A program made the position numbers and the translations under genes. Shown piece after piece: positions 41,545-50,848 of a stretch of 64,000 nucleotides of DNA. The notes beneath the pieces are model-generated. The model made no database searches. It was given only the letters and a program-made list of their open reading frames with translations, and was not told the DNA's origin. Numbering within the stretch: position 1 is the stretch's first letter; each line of letters starts with the position of its first letter. This DNA comes from Phycisphaera sp. (GTDB taxonomy: Bacteria; Planctomycetota; Phycisphaerae; Phycisphaerales; UBA1924), in the NCBI GenBank assembly GCA_025916675.1, contig CP098402.1:1297205-1361204 (forward strand), read 5' to 3'.

Positions 41545-41636
41545 ACAGGTGTGAACACCCCATTGCGAAGCGTCAACGGGGCGTTGACGCTTGGGAATGG
41601 GGCGTAGACGCATGTCATGGGAGCGTTCACACCTGT
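41545..41636. other. Nested palindromic element (structured DNA or RNA)
   Basis: The outer arms ACAGGTGTGAA (41545-41555) and TTCACACCTGT (41626-41636) are perfect. Inside, CCCCATT (41558-41564) pairs with AATGGGG (41596-41602), and AAGCGTCAAC (41568-41577) pairs with GTTGACGCTT (41583-41592) around a five-base loop. There is no U-run, so it is not a typical terminator. The remaining stretch to 41798 holds nothing I can name. Confidence 0.65.
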
Positions 41637-41798
41637 CCTGGGACCATTGAAACCCGTTTACGGGCGCAGAACATGCCGGTTTGGGGCTTGCCGGGCCGCC
41701 GGTGGGGTATTCGAGTGAAGCGGGCGGCCATGCTGGTCGATGGATGGGGTCGCGGGGGCCGCCGGAGGCCCCGACCGGACCCAGACAGGACCGCCGCC

Positions 41799-42452
41799 AT
41801 GCCCGAGAACATGCCCCGCAACCCGACCGACGCCCTCGACTGGATCGAGGCCCACACCCAGCAGTGGATCGACCACGCCGGGGCGATCGGGCTGAGCGAG
41901 GCCCTCGCCCAGGAAGTCGGCGATCTGGCCGAGGAGAGCCGCATCAAGCGGCTCGAGGCCGACAGCGCCGCCAATCGGGCCAGGAGCGCGACCCTCGCGT
42001 GGCGCATCAGCATCCGCCACACGATGAAGCGCACGCGCGCGGCGATCAGCGCCATGAAGACGCACGCGGCCGTCACCGATGACGAGAGCGTGTACGTGCT
42101 GGCGGGGCTCAGCCCCAGGGCCAAGGCCGGCGACGCCGGGCCGCCGGACACGCCGAACAGCCCCAGGTTCGTCGTGCGCCAGGGCGGGAGCGTCGAGCTC
42201 TCGTGGGACGGCGGCGGGCCGCAGGGGACGTTCTACATCGTCAAGCGGTCGCTGCCCGGCGAGAACGACTACACGATCCTTGGCACGACGACCAGCAAGC
42301 GGTTCAGCGATGAGACCTTGCACGTCGGGGTTGGGGAGGCCTGGTACGCCATTGACGCCCAGCACGGCCGGCACCGGGTGCCCGGCGACATCGTGTTGGT
42401 GCGGCTGGGCTCGGTCCGCGAGGCGAAGCAGGCGGGCACGGCGGCCGCGTAG
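41799..42452 (+). CDS. Helical plus fibronectin-III-like protein, paralogue of the gene at 26763
   Basis: A 217-residue protein from ATG 41799. The N-terminal 100 residues are helical and charged (ALDWIEAHTQQWIDHAGAIG, SIRHTMKRTRAAISAMKTHA). The C-terminal half resembles a FN3 sandwich: GSVELSWDGGGPQGTFYIVK, DYTILGTTTSKRFSDET, EAWYAIDAQHG. No signal peptide. The layout equals the protein at 26763 but identity is low. Upstream frames that continue through the palindromic element are rejected as start. Confidence 0.6.
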   Translation: MPENMPRNPTDALDWIEAHTQQWIDHAGAIGLSEALAQEVGDLAEESRIKRLEADSAANRARSATLAWRISIRHTMKRTRAAISAMKTHAAVTDDESVYVLAGLSPRAKAGDAGPPDTPNSPRFVVRQGGSVELSWDGGGPQGTFYIVKRSLPGENDYTILGTTTSKRFSDETLHVGVGEAWYAIDAQHGRHRVPGDIVLVRLGSVREAKQAGTAAA

Positions 42453-42548
42453 AGGCTGCCCGTGGGCCCGGGATCGCGCGCGTCCATCGCCGCGCTTTGC
42501 TGGCACGCGGGCGGAACGTCCGGTATGGTGTTCGGAGGAGGCGAGCCC

Positions 42549-43145
42549 ATGGAACGCACCGCAACGACCACGCTCTCGACCGCGGCCCTGCTGCTGGCCA
42601 CCGGCGCGGCGAGCGCCCAGATCGCCAGCAACGGCATCACGATCATCGTGGACGACGACACGCTTATGCCGGGCGAGTCGACGACGATCCGGATGGAGGC
42701 GTATTTCGATCCGAGGGATTACGCCATGGCGGGCGTGGCGACCTCGCTGCTATCGTCGGCCGGGGCGCAGGGGCTGGGCGATCTGCGTCTGGTCCGGCCC
42801 ATGGACGGGCCGGGCACGAGCGAGGGCACTATCAACGACAGAGGCGTGAATCTGATCCTCGCCGGGCAGTTGAACGGCCTAGCGGGCATCTATGCCGACG
42901 GGAGCAACCCGATCGCCTTCTGGGAGGCGACGTACACGGCTCCCAGCGACGTGGCCGCCCCGCTCGACGTCGGCCTGATGACCGAGACCATCAGGTTCGA
43001 CGTGTACTTCGAGCTCTCCTCGCCCGAGTCCGAATCCCGCCTGGACGACTTTGCCGAGGCAGAAGCCACAATCCGCGTGGTGCCGGCGCCGGCGGGGGCG
43101 CTCGTGCTGGGCGGGTTGCTGCTGACGGCAAGACGCAGACGCTAA
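42549..43145 (+). CDS. Small exported protein with VPAP-type sorting tail
   Basis: A 198-residue protein with a signal peptide (LSTAALLLATGAASAQ), a beta domain of about 150 residues (GESTTIRMEAYFDPRDYAMA, LAGQLNGLAGIYADGSNPIA) and a C-terminal VPAPAGALVLGGLLLTARRRR-type signal: short motif, hydrophobic helix, Arg cluster. Such tails resemble PEP-CTERM signals cut by exosortases. GAGGAGG lies before the ATG. It belongs to the same family as the four genes at 53870-56697. Confidence 0.78.
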   Translation: MERTATTTLSTAALLLATGAASAQIASNGITIIVDDDTLMPGESTTIRMEAYFDPRDYAMAGVATSLLSSAGAQGLGDLRLVRPMDGPGTSEGTINDRGVNLILAGQLNGLAGIYADGSNPIAFWEATYTAPSDVAAPLDVGLMTETIRFDVYFELSSPESESRLDDFAEAEATIRVVPAPAGALVLGGLLLTARRRR

Positions 43146-45112
43146 TCCCGCCGCATCACCGCCGCGCCGGTCACGTACGTGTGGTGCTCGGCGGTGGACT
43201 TGTGCCACTCGAAGTAGGGGCCGATGTCCTGCGTGTTCCACGGGATCGCGCCGCTCGGGCGGGTCGCCGCGAACGCGGGGTGGTTCCAGAGGTCGGCCTC
43301 GAACTCGGCCATCGTGAGCGCGCGGCCGTTCCATTCGGGGAAGGCCATGCCCATGTCTTCTTCGCAGATATCGAAGCTCATGGCCAGCACCCCGCCGGGG
43401 ACGAGCACGCGGGCGATCTCGTCCATGGCCTTGCGCTTGTTTGGTTGGTGCTCGATGACGCTGAGGCTGGTCAGCAGGTGGGCGTGGCCGTCGGGGCTGG
43501 GGATGGTCTCGTCGTCGGTGAAGGCCCAGTCGACCCGGACGTTGAGTTTCTCGCGGAGCTTCGCCCACGTGCCCTCCATGCCTCGTGTTGTTTCGACGAG
43601 CGTGACGCGAGCACCGAGGGTGGCGAGCCACCAGGGCATGGGGCTGAGCTCGCTGCCCATGTCGATGATGCGCAGGCCGGCCAGGGGCAGCGACTCGATG
43701 GCGTGCAGCCAGAGCCAGGGGTACTCCCAGATCTTGGACCATGAGTCGAACTCGCGCAGGCCGTGGAGCCTGGCGAAGGTGTTGAGCTGGGCCATGAAGC
43801 CGGTGAAGGGGGGGCTCTGGAGCTCTTCGAGCCTGGCGAGGATGGCGCGCGGCGCGGGGGTTGGGGTGCGCAGGCCGGTGGGGTCGCCGGTCGACGTGGT
43901 GATGGGTTTGGGCTTCGGCTCGGCGGTGCCGCTCGGCGCGATCGTGAGCGTGCCTTCAACATCCCAGCGCGCGGCGTGCTTGCGCAGAGCGTCGGCGTGC
44001 TCGCCGCTGGCGGGCGCGATCGCCGCCGGCAACCCCGCGAACGCCAACGCGAGCGCCGCCGGCGCGAGCGGGCTTGGGAGGGGTGGCGCGCCACCGTGAT
44101 CGGCCGCCGGACCGAGCGCGGCGCGCTCCACGATCGCCTCGCCCAGCCTCGCGTGCCGTTCGGGGCTGCTGGCCTCGCGCGAGGGCAGCAGCTCGGCCGC
44201 CTGCTCGCCGATGAACTGGGCCGCCATGGCGTGCGCCGGCAGGCACGGGCGCGCATCGACCGGCCCGGGCCGCCCCGGCGGGCTCCACAGCGACGCGACC
44301 GCCGCCAGCCCGTCGCGCAGCGGCTCGTCGAAGTGCGTGATCCCCGCACCGATGCGGCCGGTGACGACCCTGCCGTGCTGGGCGACGTCGGTGCTGCCCC
44401 ACTCCCACTTGGGCAGGTCGTGCTTGTCGGTGTCGTAGGCGAGCATCGCGGGATCGAATGGCTCGTCGATGAAGTCGCACAACCGACGCAGTTCTGCGTG
44501 TGGCGCGCAGACCAGGCCCTCGTAGGTGAGGTGGTGGAAGGGCTTGTCCTTGAGAAACCCGTCGATGCGGCGGTTCCAGTTGACCCATCGCAGGGTGGCG
44601 GCCAGGGGCGTCGAGGCAACCGATTGCTTCGAGGTCAGCCGCAGCGTGTTCTCGTAGACTGGGGCGATGCCCTGCCGGTGGGCGGCGACGGTCGTCGTGC
44701 TGTGGGCCACGTCGAGCGGGTCGCGTGTGATCCAGACCCACCTGGCGTCGGGGAGGAGTTCGTGCAGGGCTTCGAGGTGGAGGAGGTTGTTGGGCGTCTT
44801 CTCGGCCCAGCGGGTCTTGCCGCGTGCGGTCGCGTAGGCGAGCATGACCTCGTCGAGGAAGTGTCGTGCGGCGCGATGCACGATCTCGGGCGGTTGGTTG
44901 TAGCTCTTGCAGTAGCCGTGCATGGGGTCGCGCATGGCGCGGACGAGGCCCAGGAGGGAGGCGGGCTGGTGCTCGGCGAGCCAGGGCGTCTCGGGGCCGC
45001 AGGCGATGCTCGGGTGGGCATCGAGCATGGTGCGCAGCAGCGTGGTGCCGCTGCGCGGGACGCCCAGGATGATGATGGGCGGCTTGGTGTTCAGCGGGGC
45101 GTCCGAGGTCAT
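43142..45112 (-). CDS. Sulfotransferase / SAM-methyltransferase fusion
   Basis: A 656-residue protein from ATG 45110-45112, set by the ATGA overlap. Residues 10-270 are a PAPS-dependent sulfotransferase: ILGVPRSGTTLLRTML (PAPS loop), RWAEKTPNNLLHLEAL, WVWITRDPLDVAHSTTT. A Pro/Ala-rich linker follows. Residues about 430-650 are a class I methyltransferase: LRIIDMGSELSPMPWWLATLG, ARVTLVETT, HLLTSLSVIEHQ and LVPGGVLAMSFD. Both activities could decorate the same glycan or lipid. It is last in the glycan operon. Its stop overlaps that of a convergent gene. Confidence 0.82.
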   Translation of the reverse strand: MTSDAPLNTKPPIIILGVPRSGTTLLRTMLDAHPSIACGPETPWLAEHQPASLLGLVRAMRDPMHGYCKSYNQPPEIVHRAARHFLDEVMLAYATARGKTRWAEKTPNNLLHLEALHELLPDARWVWITRDPLDVAHSTTTVAAHRQGIAPVYENTLRLTSKQSVASTPLAATLRWVNWNRRIDGFLKDKPFHHLTYEGLVCAPHAELRRLCDFIDEPFDPAMLAYDTDKHDLPKWEWGSTDVAQHGRVVTGRIGAGITHFDEPLRDGLAAVASLWSPPGRPGPVDARPCLPAHAMAAQFIGEQAAELLPSREASSPERHARLGEAIVERAALGPAADHGGAPPLPSPLAPAALALAFAGLPAAIAPASGEHADALRKHAARWDVEGTLTIAPSGTAEPKPKPITTSTGDPTGLRTPTPAPRAILARLEELQSPPFTGFMAQLNTFARLHGLREFDSWSKIWEYPWLWLHAIESLPLAGLRIIDMGSELSPMPWWLATLGARVTLVETTRGMEGTWAKLREKLNVRVDWAFTDDETIPSPDGHAHLLTSLSVIEHQPNKRKAMDEIARVLVPGGVLAMSFDICEEDMGMAFPEWNGRALTMAEFEADLWNHPAFAATRPSGAIPWNTQDIGPYFEWHKSTAEHHTYVTGAAVMRRD

Positions 45113-45942
45113 GGGGCGACGGTAGGACGCCGGAGCATGCCGCCGGACGGGTTGTAGCCCATCGAACGCAGGGCATCGCCAGCGATGGCCTCGGCTTCGG
45201 GCGGCGGCGGCAGGTCGGTCGACGTGGGATTCTTGCGTTCGATGCGGCCCTGGGCCCAGGCTCGCATGGCGGCGCTGCCGCTGGAAAGCTCGAGATGATC
45301 GGCGATGCGGGTTGCCACGAGCGGTGCGTCGGCGATGAGGTCCTCGTAGCGCACCTGGAGCACGCGATCGTCGCCGATGGCCTCGATGTGCTCGCCGGCG
45401 ACCTCGACGCTCATGCGCCACTCGAGCAAGCCACGGGCGACATGGTTGGTGCAGAGTGCCAGCTCGTTGTCGAGGCCGCGGCCGCGCGCGAGGTCCTCGA
45501 GCAGGTGCCATTTGCGGTCGCCCTCGCCGTACCACTGGCCGACCTCGACGCGTTTGGCGATGGAGCGGGCGACCTCGACGCCGTGGCGGACGATGTTGAT
45601 CATCTTCGCTTCGGGTGCCAGGGTCGCTAGGAAGCGGAGGCGGAAGTTGTTGAGGGCGACCTTCTCTACGAGAAGGGGCTTGCTCTGGCGTTGCTGGCGG
45701 GTGATCTCCCAGAACTGTTCCTGTCCCTCGTCGGTCAGGTCGTCCTCGGTGAGCTCGATGCAGTTGTCCCGGCGGCGCGTGCCTTCACGCAGGCCCCAGG
45801 CGTCGCACTGCGGGAAGGGCTCGATCCAGATCGGGAAGAAGTCGTTCAGGTACCGTACATCCGGGCTGGCCCCGATCATGGTGCCCAGGATGCTCGTACC
45901 CGACCGGCCGCAGCCGGTCAGGAATGCGATGGGCTCGCTCAC
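45109..45942 (-). CDS. Sulfotransferase
   Basis: A 277-residue protein with the PAPS-binding loop FLTGCGRSGTSILGTMI, the second site INIVRHGVEVARSI, and RYEDLIADAPLVATRI in the C-terminal half, all typical of bacterial sulfotransferases. The acceptor is unknown, but the position between a Wzt-type ATPase and a sulfotransferase-methyltransferase suggests a surface glycan. Four-base overlaps on both sides show an operon. Confidence 0.87.
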   Translation of the reverse strand: MSEPIAFLTGCGRSGTSILGTMIGASPDVRYLNDFFPIWIEPFPQCDAWGLREGTRRRDNCIELTEDDLTDEGQEQFWEITRQQRQSKPLLVEKVALNNFRLRFLATLAPEAKMINIVRHGVEVARSIAKRVEVGQWYGEGDRKWHLLEDLARGRGLDNELALCTNHVARGLLEWRMSVEVAGEHIEAIGDDRVLQVRYEDLIADAPLVATRIADHLELSSGSAAMRAWAQGRIERKNPTSTDLPPPPEAEAIAGDALRSMGYNPSGGMLRRPTVAP

Positions 45943-47357
45943 GACGAGGCCTCAACGGTGGTCGTTGTCTCACGACCGGCGGGCTCGCACGACACGGACA
46001 GCGGCAGGCGGGCGGTCCCAAAGAACGGGAGCGGCTGGTGGGCGGGGTGGTTGATGCGGATGGGTCCGAGTCCGTTGATGTGGTCGTGGAAGAGGGCGCC
46101 GTTTGGATCGCCGGAATCGTCTGGCTCGCTCGCCGAGAGGCCCAGGGTGTATTCGCCGGGTTTGAGCTGGAGTTCGAGCTGGAACGAGACCACGAGCCGA
46201 TCGCCAGGGCCGAGGGCGGGCATCTCGGTGTCTTGCTGGAGTGTGCCCTGGCCGAAGACCTGGGTGCCGAAGCGGTCGATGAGGCGGATGCCCACGCGCG
46301 GGCTCTGGACAGCCTGGGTCGCCTCGACCAACACACGCACGTGGAGCGTGTCGCCAATGCCCAGGATGGTTGCGTCGCGTTCCTGATCGTCACAGATCTG
46401 GCAGGCGATGATGCGGAGGCCGCCCTCGCCGTAACGGCGTTCTTGATCCTCATTGTCGTCGAGAGTGTTGGCGTCGAGAATGCGCTGGGCCAGGCGGGTA
46501 CCGCGTTGGGTGGCGACCTGCTGGGCTTGCTCGGGCGTTTCTTCGGGGCGTTCCCACTTGCCGTGGGTCTTCTGCACTCCACCCTGACGAAGCGCGGCGT
46601 GGTAGCGCGCGATGGCGTCCACCGGCTCGCCCTGAAACGAGACGGTGCCCTGCTCGAGCAGGATCGCACGGTCGCAGAGATTGGTGATCGCGCCGGCGTC
46701 GTGGCTGGCCAGCAGCAGGGTGGTGCCGTTTTCGAGGAGTTCGCGGATGCGTCGCGTGCACTTCTGGACAAAGAAGATATCGCCCACGCTGAGCGCTTCG
46801 TCAACGATGAGCACCTCGGGCTCGAAGGCGGCGAAGATGCTGAAGGTGACGCGGACGGTCATCCCGCTGCTGTAGCTTCGGACCGGCCGATCAAAGAACG
46901 CGCCGACGTCGGCGAACGCTTCGATTTCTTCCATCTTGGACTTCGCAAAGCCCGGGGGAAAGTTGAGCAGCCGCGCCATGTTGTGGACGTTCTGGCGGCC
47001 GGTGAGGTCCTTGTTGAGGCCCGCACCCAGTTCGATGAGGCTCAGCACCCTGCCGCTGAGGGTGGCCGTGCCCTCGGTGGGTATGCTGACGCCCGTGACC
47101 ATCTTCAGCAGGGTGCTCTTGCCGCTGCCGTTGCGGCCGACAACGCCCAGGCACTCGCCCTTGCGGAGACCGAAGCTCACGTCCCGGACGGCCCAGAAGT
47201 CGCGGTGGAGATTCAGGCGGTTGAGCGTGGACCACTCGGCGATGCGGTGCCAGGGGTTGTTGTAGAGCTTGAATCGCTTGCCGATGCCATCGCAGCGCAC
47301 GGCCCAGTTGTCGTCAGGGACGGATTCGGTCGTGCGTGTGAGAGTGGAGTCTTGCAC
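45939..47357 (-). CDS. wzt: ABC-transporter ATPase of glycan export, Wzt type
   Basis: A 472-residue protein with a GTG start at 47355-47357. The nucleotide-binding domain has Walker A GRNGSGKST (74-82), signature YSSGM (162-166) and Walker B LIVDEALSVGD (183-193). From about 300 the Wzt carbohydrate-binding C-domain follows (LHVRVLVEATQAVQSPRVGI, FQLELQLKPGEYTLGLSA). The C-domain reads the non-reducing end of the finished chain before export. The membrane partner (Wzm) is not in the window. Confidence 0.9.
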   Translation of the reverse strand: MQDSTLTRTTESVPDDNWAVRCDGIGKRFKLYNNPWHRIAEWSTLNRLNLHRDFWAVRDVSFGLRKGECLGVVGRNGSGKSTLLKMVTGVSIPTEGTATLSGRVLSLIELGAGLNKDLTGRQNVHNMARLLNFPPGFAKSKMEEIEAFADVGAFFDRPVRSYSSGMTVRVTFSIFAAFEPEVLIVDEALSVGDIFFVQKCTRRIRELLENGTTLLLASHDAGAITNLCDRAILLEQGTVSFQGEPVDAIARYHAALRQGGVQKTHGKWERPEETPEQAQQVATQRGTRLAQRILDANTLDDNEDQERRYGEGGLRIIACQICDDQERDATILGIGDTLHVRVLVEATQAVQSPRVGIRLIDRFGTQVFGQGTLQQDTEMPALGPGDRLVVSFQLELQLKPGEYTLGLSASEPDDSGDPNGALFHDHINGLGPIRINHPAHQPLPFFGTARLPLSVSCEPAGRETTTTVEASS

Positions 47358-47373
47358 TAGTCGATTGTAGTGG

Positions 47374-49206
47374 CTAGCCGAGCAGGCGGCGGCGCAGGTT
47401 GGACAACTTCTGTGCGAGCTTATAGGCCCGGCTGGTGTGCAACTCGGCCCGCTCGGCGTGGGCCTGCTCGAGGTCGCGTTCGGCCTGCCTCGCCCGATCG
47501 TCTGCGGCGGCGAGCATGGCCAGGGCCCGCTCGGCGTCGGTGAGTCGCTGTGGCGTGGGGATGCCGGGGCGGGCGAGGTTGTCGTCGCCGGTCGGTCCCG
47601 CGATGACCTCGGGCAGCGCGGCGACCTCGGCCCCCTGCTCGACCAAGGCTCGCAGCACGCTGGTGGCATCAAGGCCAACCCCCTTGGCCTCGAGTTGACG
47701 CCATCGCCGGGCATCGATCGCGATGGGGCCGGGGTGTTCGACCAGCAATTCGGGGTGCTCGGCCGACGGCGTGGAGAAGGGGAGCACCTCGCGGCCGTCC
47801 GGCCCGGTGCGCGCGAACCAGGGGGCGACGGCGTCGAACGCTCGATTGGCGCGCAACACGGCGGTGAGGATATCCCGGAGCTCATCGGAGATGCCCGGGA
47901 AGGCCAGGACGGCGACCTCGCGTTCTGGATCTGGTGTCGGCAGCGTGGGCACGATCGAGCCGGCGTGGTCGAGGCGTTGGGCAACGACAGTGGCGTCGTC
48001 ACAGATCATGGCGATGCGCTGGCGGGCGGCGCGGCTCATGATCGTGCGTTGCTCACCCGTCATGGTGGAAGCGTGCTCGATCGCGCGGGCGAGATCCTTG
48101 GTGTCGTTCGGCGTGAACAGCAGGCCGCTCGCGCCATCTTCGACCATCTCGGCCATGCCCCCGGCGCGCGCGGCGATGGTGATCTGGCCGGCGGACATCG
48201 CTTCCATGCAGGTGTTCGGGTAGTTGTCGTTCGGGCTGGGAACGATTGCGATGGAGCAGTGGCGACGCTGCTGGGCAAGGGCGTCCGGCTCGAGTTCGCC
48301 CAGCAACTCCACCTTGCGTGTTGTAGGGTCGAGATGCCTGGCGAGCGCGGCCGCACCGAATTGCTCGTTCGAGATCCAATCGAACGTGTCTCGTCCGGCG
48401 ACACGCAGGCTCGGTGCTCGATTATCGAGCATGCCCAAGGCCTCGGCGAGCGTGTCGAAGCCCTTGCGGCGTTCCATGCGACCGACAAAGAGTGCGGCAG
48501 GTTCGGATGGGTGTGGCGACTCCAGGTCGACGGTTTTGCCCAGTGGGTAGGGCGTCACACGCACCTTGCCGGCGATCGATGGTTCCCACTCCCGCGTCCA
48601 GTCGGCCAGTGCCCGGCTCGGGCAGGCGACGCCGTCGGCCCAGCGCAACACGTCGCGCTCCATGGATCGCAGCTCGGCCATCGCCCGTCCGGGCTGGGGG
48701 CCGCCCTGGAGTTTCTCGATCCAGGCGGTCGGCGAATGCAAATGCACGATGACGGGCGGGCCTTGCTTACCGAGCTCGGCAAGCGGGCCGCGCCCCAGGC
48801 GGCGCTCGTTGAGGACGAACCAGAGCAAAGCGCCGGTGTCGGGGGCTTCGATGGCGGTGGGGCGGAACGTGTCGAGCAGCCACGGCAGATGCTCGCGGAG
48901 CTGCATCGCCAGCACGCTCTCGCGGTGGAAAGCCCAGAACGCGGCATGGCAGGCCGGGCCTGATGGGGATGCCAGGATGCTCGGACGCGGACCGGCCCAG
49001 TCTGGCTCGAGTTCAACATAAGCCAGGAAGGGCAGGCGGACGACGCGGACGCCGTCGGCTTGCTCGATGGTTGGCGAATCGGTGTCACCGACCGTGACGA
49101 CTGTGGGCTGGTGGCCCTGAGCGGCCAGGGCCCGGGCCATGCGGACGGTGTATGTGCCGATGCCGCCGCCGACGAATGGTGGGTATTCGCGTGAGATCAG
49201 CAGCAC
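47374..49206 (-). CDS. Glycosyltransferase family 4 (GT-B)
   Basis: A 610-residue protein with a GTG start. N-domain: LLISREYPPFVGGGIGTYTVRMA. C-domain: AALFVGRMERRKGFDTLAEAL, SPNDNYPNTCMEAMSAGQIT and GASGLLF, the GT4 pattern with the Glu of the EX7E region. The C-terminal 200 residues form an additional domain ending in a coiled coil (AEALARQAERDLEQAH-like). It stands first in the leftward glycan operon, 16 bases before the wzt start. Confidence 0.87.
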   Translation of the reverse strand: MLLISREYPPFVGGGIGTYTVRMARALAAQGHQPTVVTVGDTDSPTIEQADGVRVVRLPFLAYVELEPDWAGPRPSILASPSGPACHAAFWAFHRESVLAMQLREHLPWLLDTFRPTAIEAPDTGALLWFVLNERRLGRGPLAELGKQGPPVIVHLHSPTAWIEKLQGGPQPGRAMAELRSMERDVLRWADGVACPSRALADWTREWEPSIAGKVRVTPYPLGKTVDLESPHPSEPAALFVGRMERRKGFDTLAEALGMLDNRAPSLRVAGRDTFDWISNEQFGAAALARHLDPTTRKVELLGELEPDALAQQRRHCSIAIVPSPNDNYPNTCMEAMSAGQITIAARAGGMAEMVEDGASGLLFTPNDTKDLARAIEHASTMTGEQRTIMSRAARQRIAMICDDATVVAQRLDHAGSIVPTLPTPDPEREVAVLAFPGISDELRDILTAVLRANRAFDAVAPWFARTGPDGREVLPFSTPSAEHPELLVEHPGPIAIDARRWRQLEAKGVGLDATSVLRALVEQGAEVAALPEVIAGPTGDDNLARPGIPTPQRLTDAERALAMLAAADDRARQAERDLEQAHAERAELHTSRAYKLAQKLSNLRRRLLG

Positions 49207-49282
49207 AGGCGGGCTCCCCGGCCGATCGGGCCGTGCGGGCCACAGTAGCCGTTGTTGGCAGGGCAGAACCTAGCATGGTTCC

Positions 49283-49969
49283 GTGAGCAGCACAAGATCA
49301 AAGGCCGGCCGTCTCGCGTTCCTGGGTAGCGTGCTGCTGGCGGTGCTGACAGCAACGATCGTGTGCGTCTTGGCGCTGGCCCTGCCGATCGAGGACAGCA
49401 GGCCGATCTTCGAGGAGACCGGGCCGTTCGAACAGGCTTCGCCCTGGCTATGGCTGGCCTTTGCGCTGTGGATCCCGCTGGTGTTCCGCAAGCCCACGCT
49501 GGAAGTGGCCGCGGGCATGATCGTGGCGATCGCGGCGGCCGGCCGAGAGTGGGACTGGCACATCAAGTTCACCGAATACAGCATGCTCAAGCCGCCGTTC
49601 TATTACCGCGAGGGCACCATGCCCGAGCGGATCATCGCCGGCGGCATCATGATCGCCGTTATCGCCAGCATCGTGATTCTGATCGCCAGGCTGATCCACC
49701 TCCGGCCGTGGAAGCGGCCCTGGGCGTGGTGGGTGTTCGCGCTCGGGTTCGCGTTCTTCATGCTGGTGTTCACAAAGGTGGTTGACCGGGCACCGGCCAT
49801 CATGGACGAGGACTTCGGCCTGACGCTCGGGCCGCGAATGCGAGTGATGTTTTCGGCGATCGAAGAGGGACTCGAGATGCTGCTGCCGGTCTTCTTCGGT
49901 GCCCACGCGCTCGCGTTGGCACGCCGGCACGCTGGGCGCAGGGCCGCGGGGCAACCGCCAAAACACTAG
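49283..49969 (+). CDS. Integral membrane protein, unknown
   Basis: A 228-residue protein with a GTG start and five probable helices (near 12-35, 52-68, 74-88, 115-137, 146-165), with a last hydrophobic stretch near 200. It has EWDWHIKFTEYSMLKPPFYY in a loop. I do not recognise a family. It is divergent from the glycan operon. Confidence 0.55.
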   Translation: MSSTRSKAGRLAFLGSVLLAVLTATIVCVLALALPIEDSRPIFEETGPFEQASPWLWLAFALWIPLVFRKPTLEVAAGMIVAIAAAGREWDWHIKFTEYSMLKPPFYYREGTMPERIIAGGIMIAVIASIVILIARLIHLRPWKRPWAWWVFALGFAFFMLVFTKVVDRAPAIMDEDFGLTLGPRMRVMFSAIEEGLEMLLPVFFGAHALALARRHAGRRAAGQPPKH

Positions 49970-50030
49970 GAACTTCCCGGCTCCCAGTAGTGTCGGATAC
50001 CTCAAACAGTCTGCGCGGGGATCATCGCCC

Positions 50031-50441
50031 ATGACCAACTCTGGTGACTCTCGCGGCTGGGCGTTCTGGTGGCTCTGGGCCGCGGGCGTGTACAACATCC
50101 TCTGGGGCGCGGCGGTCGTCCTGTTTCCCAGCCTGCTCTTTGATCTGGTGGAGATGGAGCGCCCCGTCTATCCCCAGCTTTGGCAGTGCATCGGGATGAT
50201 CGTTGGTGTGTACGGCGTGGGCTACATCATCGCCGCGAGGGACCATCGCCGACACTGGCCCATCGTGCTGGTGGGTTTGCTGGGGAAGGTGTTCGGGCCC
50301 ATCGGTTTCGCGCAGGCCGTCTTGGCCGGCGATCTTCCGGTAGGTTTTGGTGCGACCATCCTCACGAACGATCTGGTCTGGTGGATCCCATTCTCGCTCA
50401 TGCTGCGTGACGCGTGGAAGCGGTCCGGGCGGTCGGCATGA
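50031..50441 (+). CDS. Small four-helix membrane protein
   Basis: A 136-residue protein from ATG 50031. Helices lie at about 12-32, 48-70, 76-98 and 110-128; ends with NDLVWWIPFSLMLRDAW. It belongs to a common small membrane family often misnamed in databases; its role is unknown. The stop overlaps the next start by four bases. Confidence 0.6.
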   Translation: MTNSGDSRGWAFWWLWAAGVYNILWGAAVVLFPSLLFDLVEMERPVYPQLWQCIGMIVGVYGVGYIIAARDHRRHWPIVLVGLLGKVFGPIGFAQAVLAGDLPVGFGATILTNDLVWWIPFSLMLRDAWKRSGRSA

Positions 50442-50848
50442 CCGAACACGTCGCGTTGGGCCACGCGGCCGCCACGTGGTTCATGGTGGGCCTGATCTGG
50501 TTCGTGCAGGTGGTCCACTATCCGCTGTTTGTTGGCGTGGGCGAGCGCGGATGGGCCCAATACAGTCGCCGGCACCAGTCGCTCACGACGCTCATCGTTG
50601 GGCCGATGATGCTCGTCGAGCTTGCCGCAGCCGGATGGCTGCTTGTGCTTGATCCCGGTGCCATGACCATCTCCGGCGCTGTCTTGCTTGCGATCGTCTG
50701 GCTTTCGACGTTTTTTGTGCAGGTCCCCTTGCATGGACAACTCGGCAAGGGCCACGACGCCGCCATCATTCGGAAGCTCGTCGCCACGAACTGGCTGCGC
50801 ACCGCACTCTGGACCGTACGAGGCGTGATCGCGCTCGCGATGGTCTAA
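50438..50848 (+). CDS. Small four-helix membrane protein, coupled to the preceding gene
   Basis: A 136-residue protein from the ATG at 50438 in the ATGA overlap. Hydrophobic helices begin TWFMVGLIWFVQVVHYPLF and include LIVGPMMLVELAAAGWLLVL and a C-terminal pair. VHYPLF and VPLHGQL recall a family of small membrane proteins of unknown role. It ends overlapping the convergent aminopeptidase gene by four bases. Confidence 0.55.
   Translation: MTEHVALGHAAATWFMVGLIWFVQVVHYPLFVGVGERGWAQYSRRHQSLTTLIVGPMMLVELAAAGWLLVLDPGAMTISGAVLLAIVWLSTFFVQVPLHGQLGKGHDAAIIRKLVATNWLRTALWTVRGVIALAMV

Noticed and set aside
45939-48002. A longer form of the Wzt-type gene reaching 48002
   Set aside because: The extra codons are read in the wrong frame through the 3' end of the glycosyltransferase gene; the GTG at 47357 gives the usual N-terminus.
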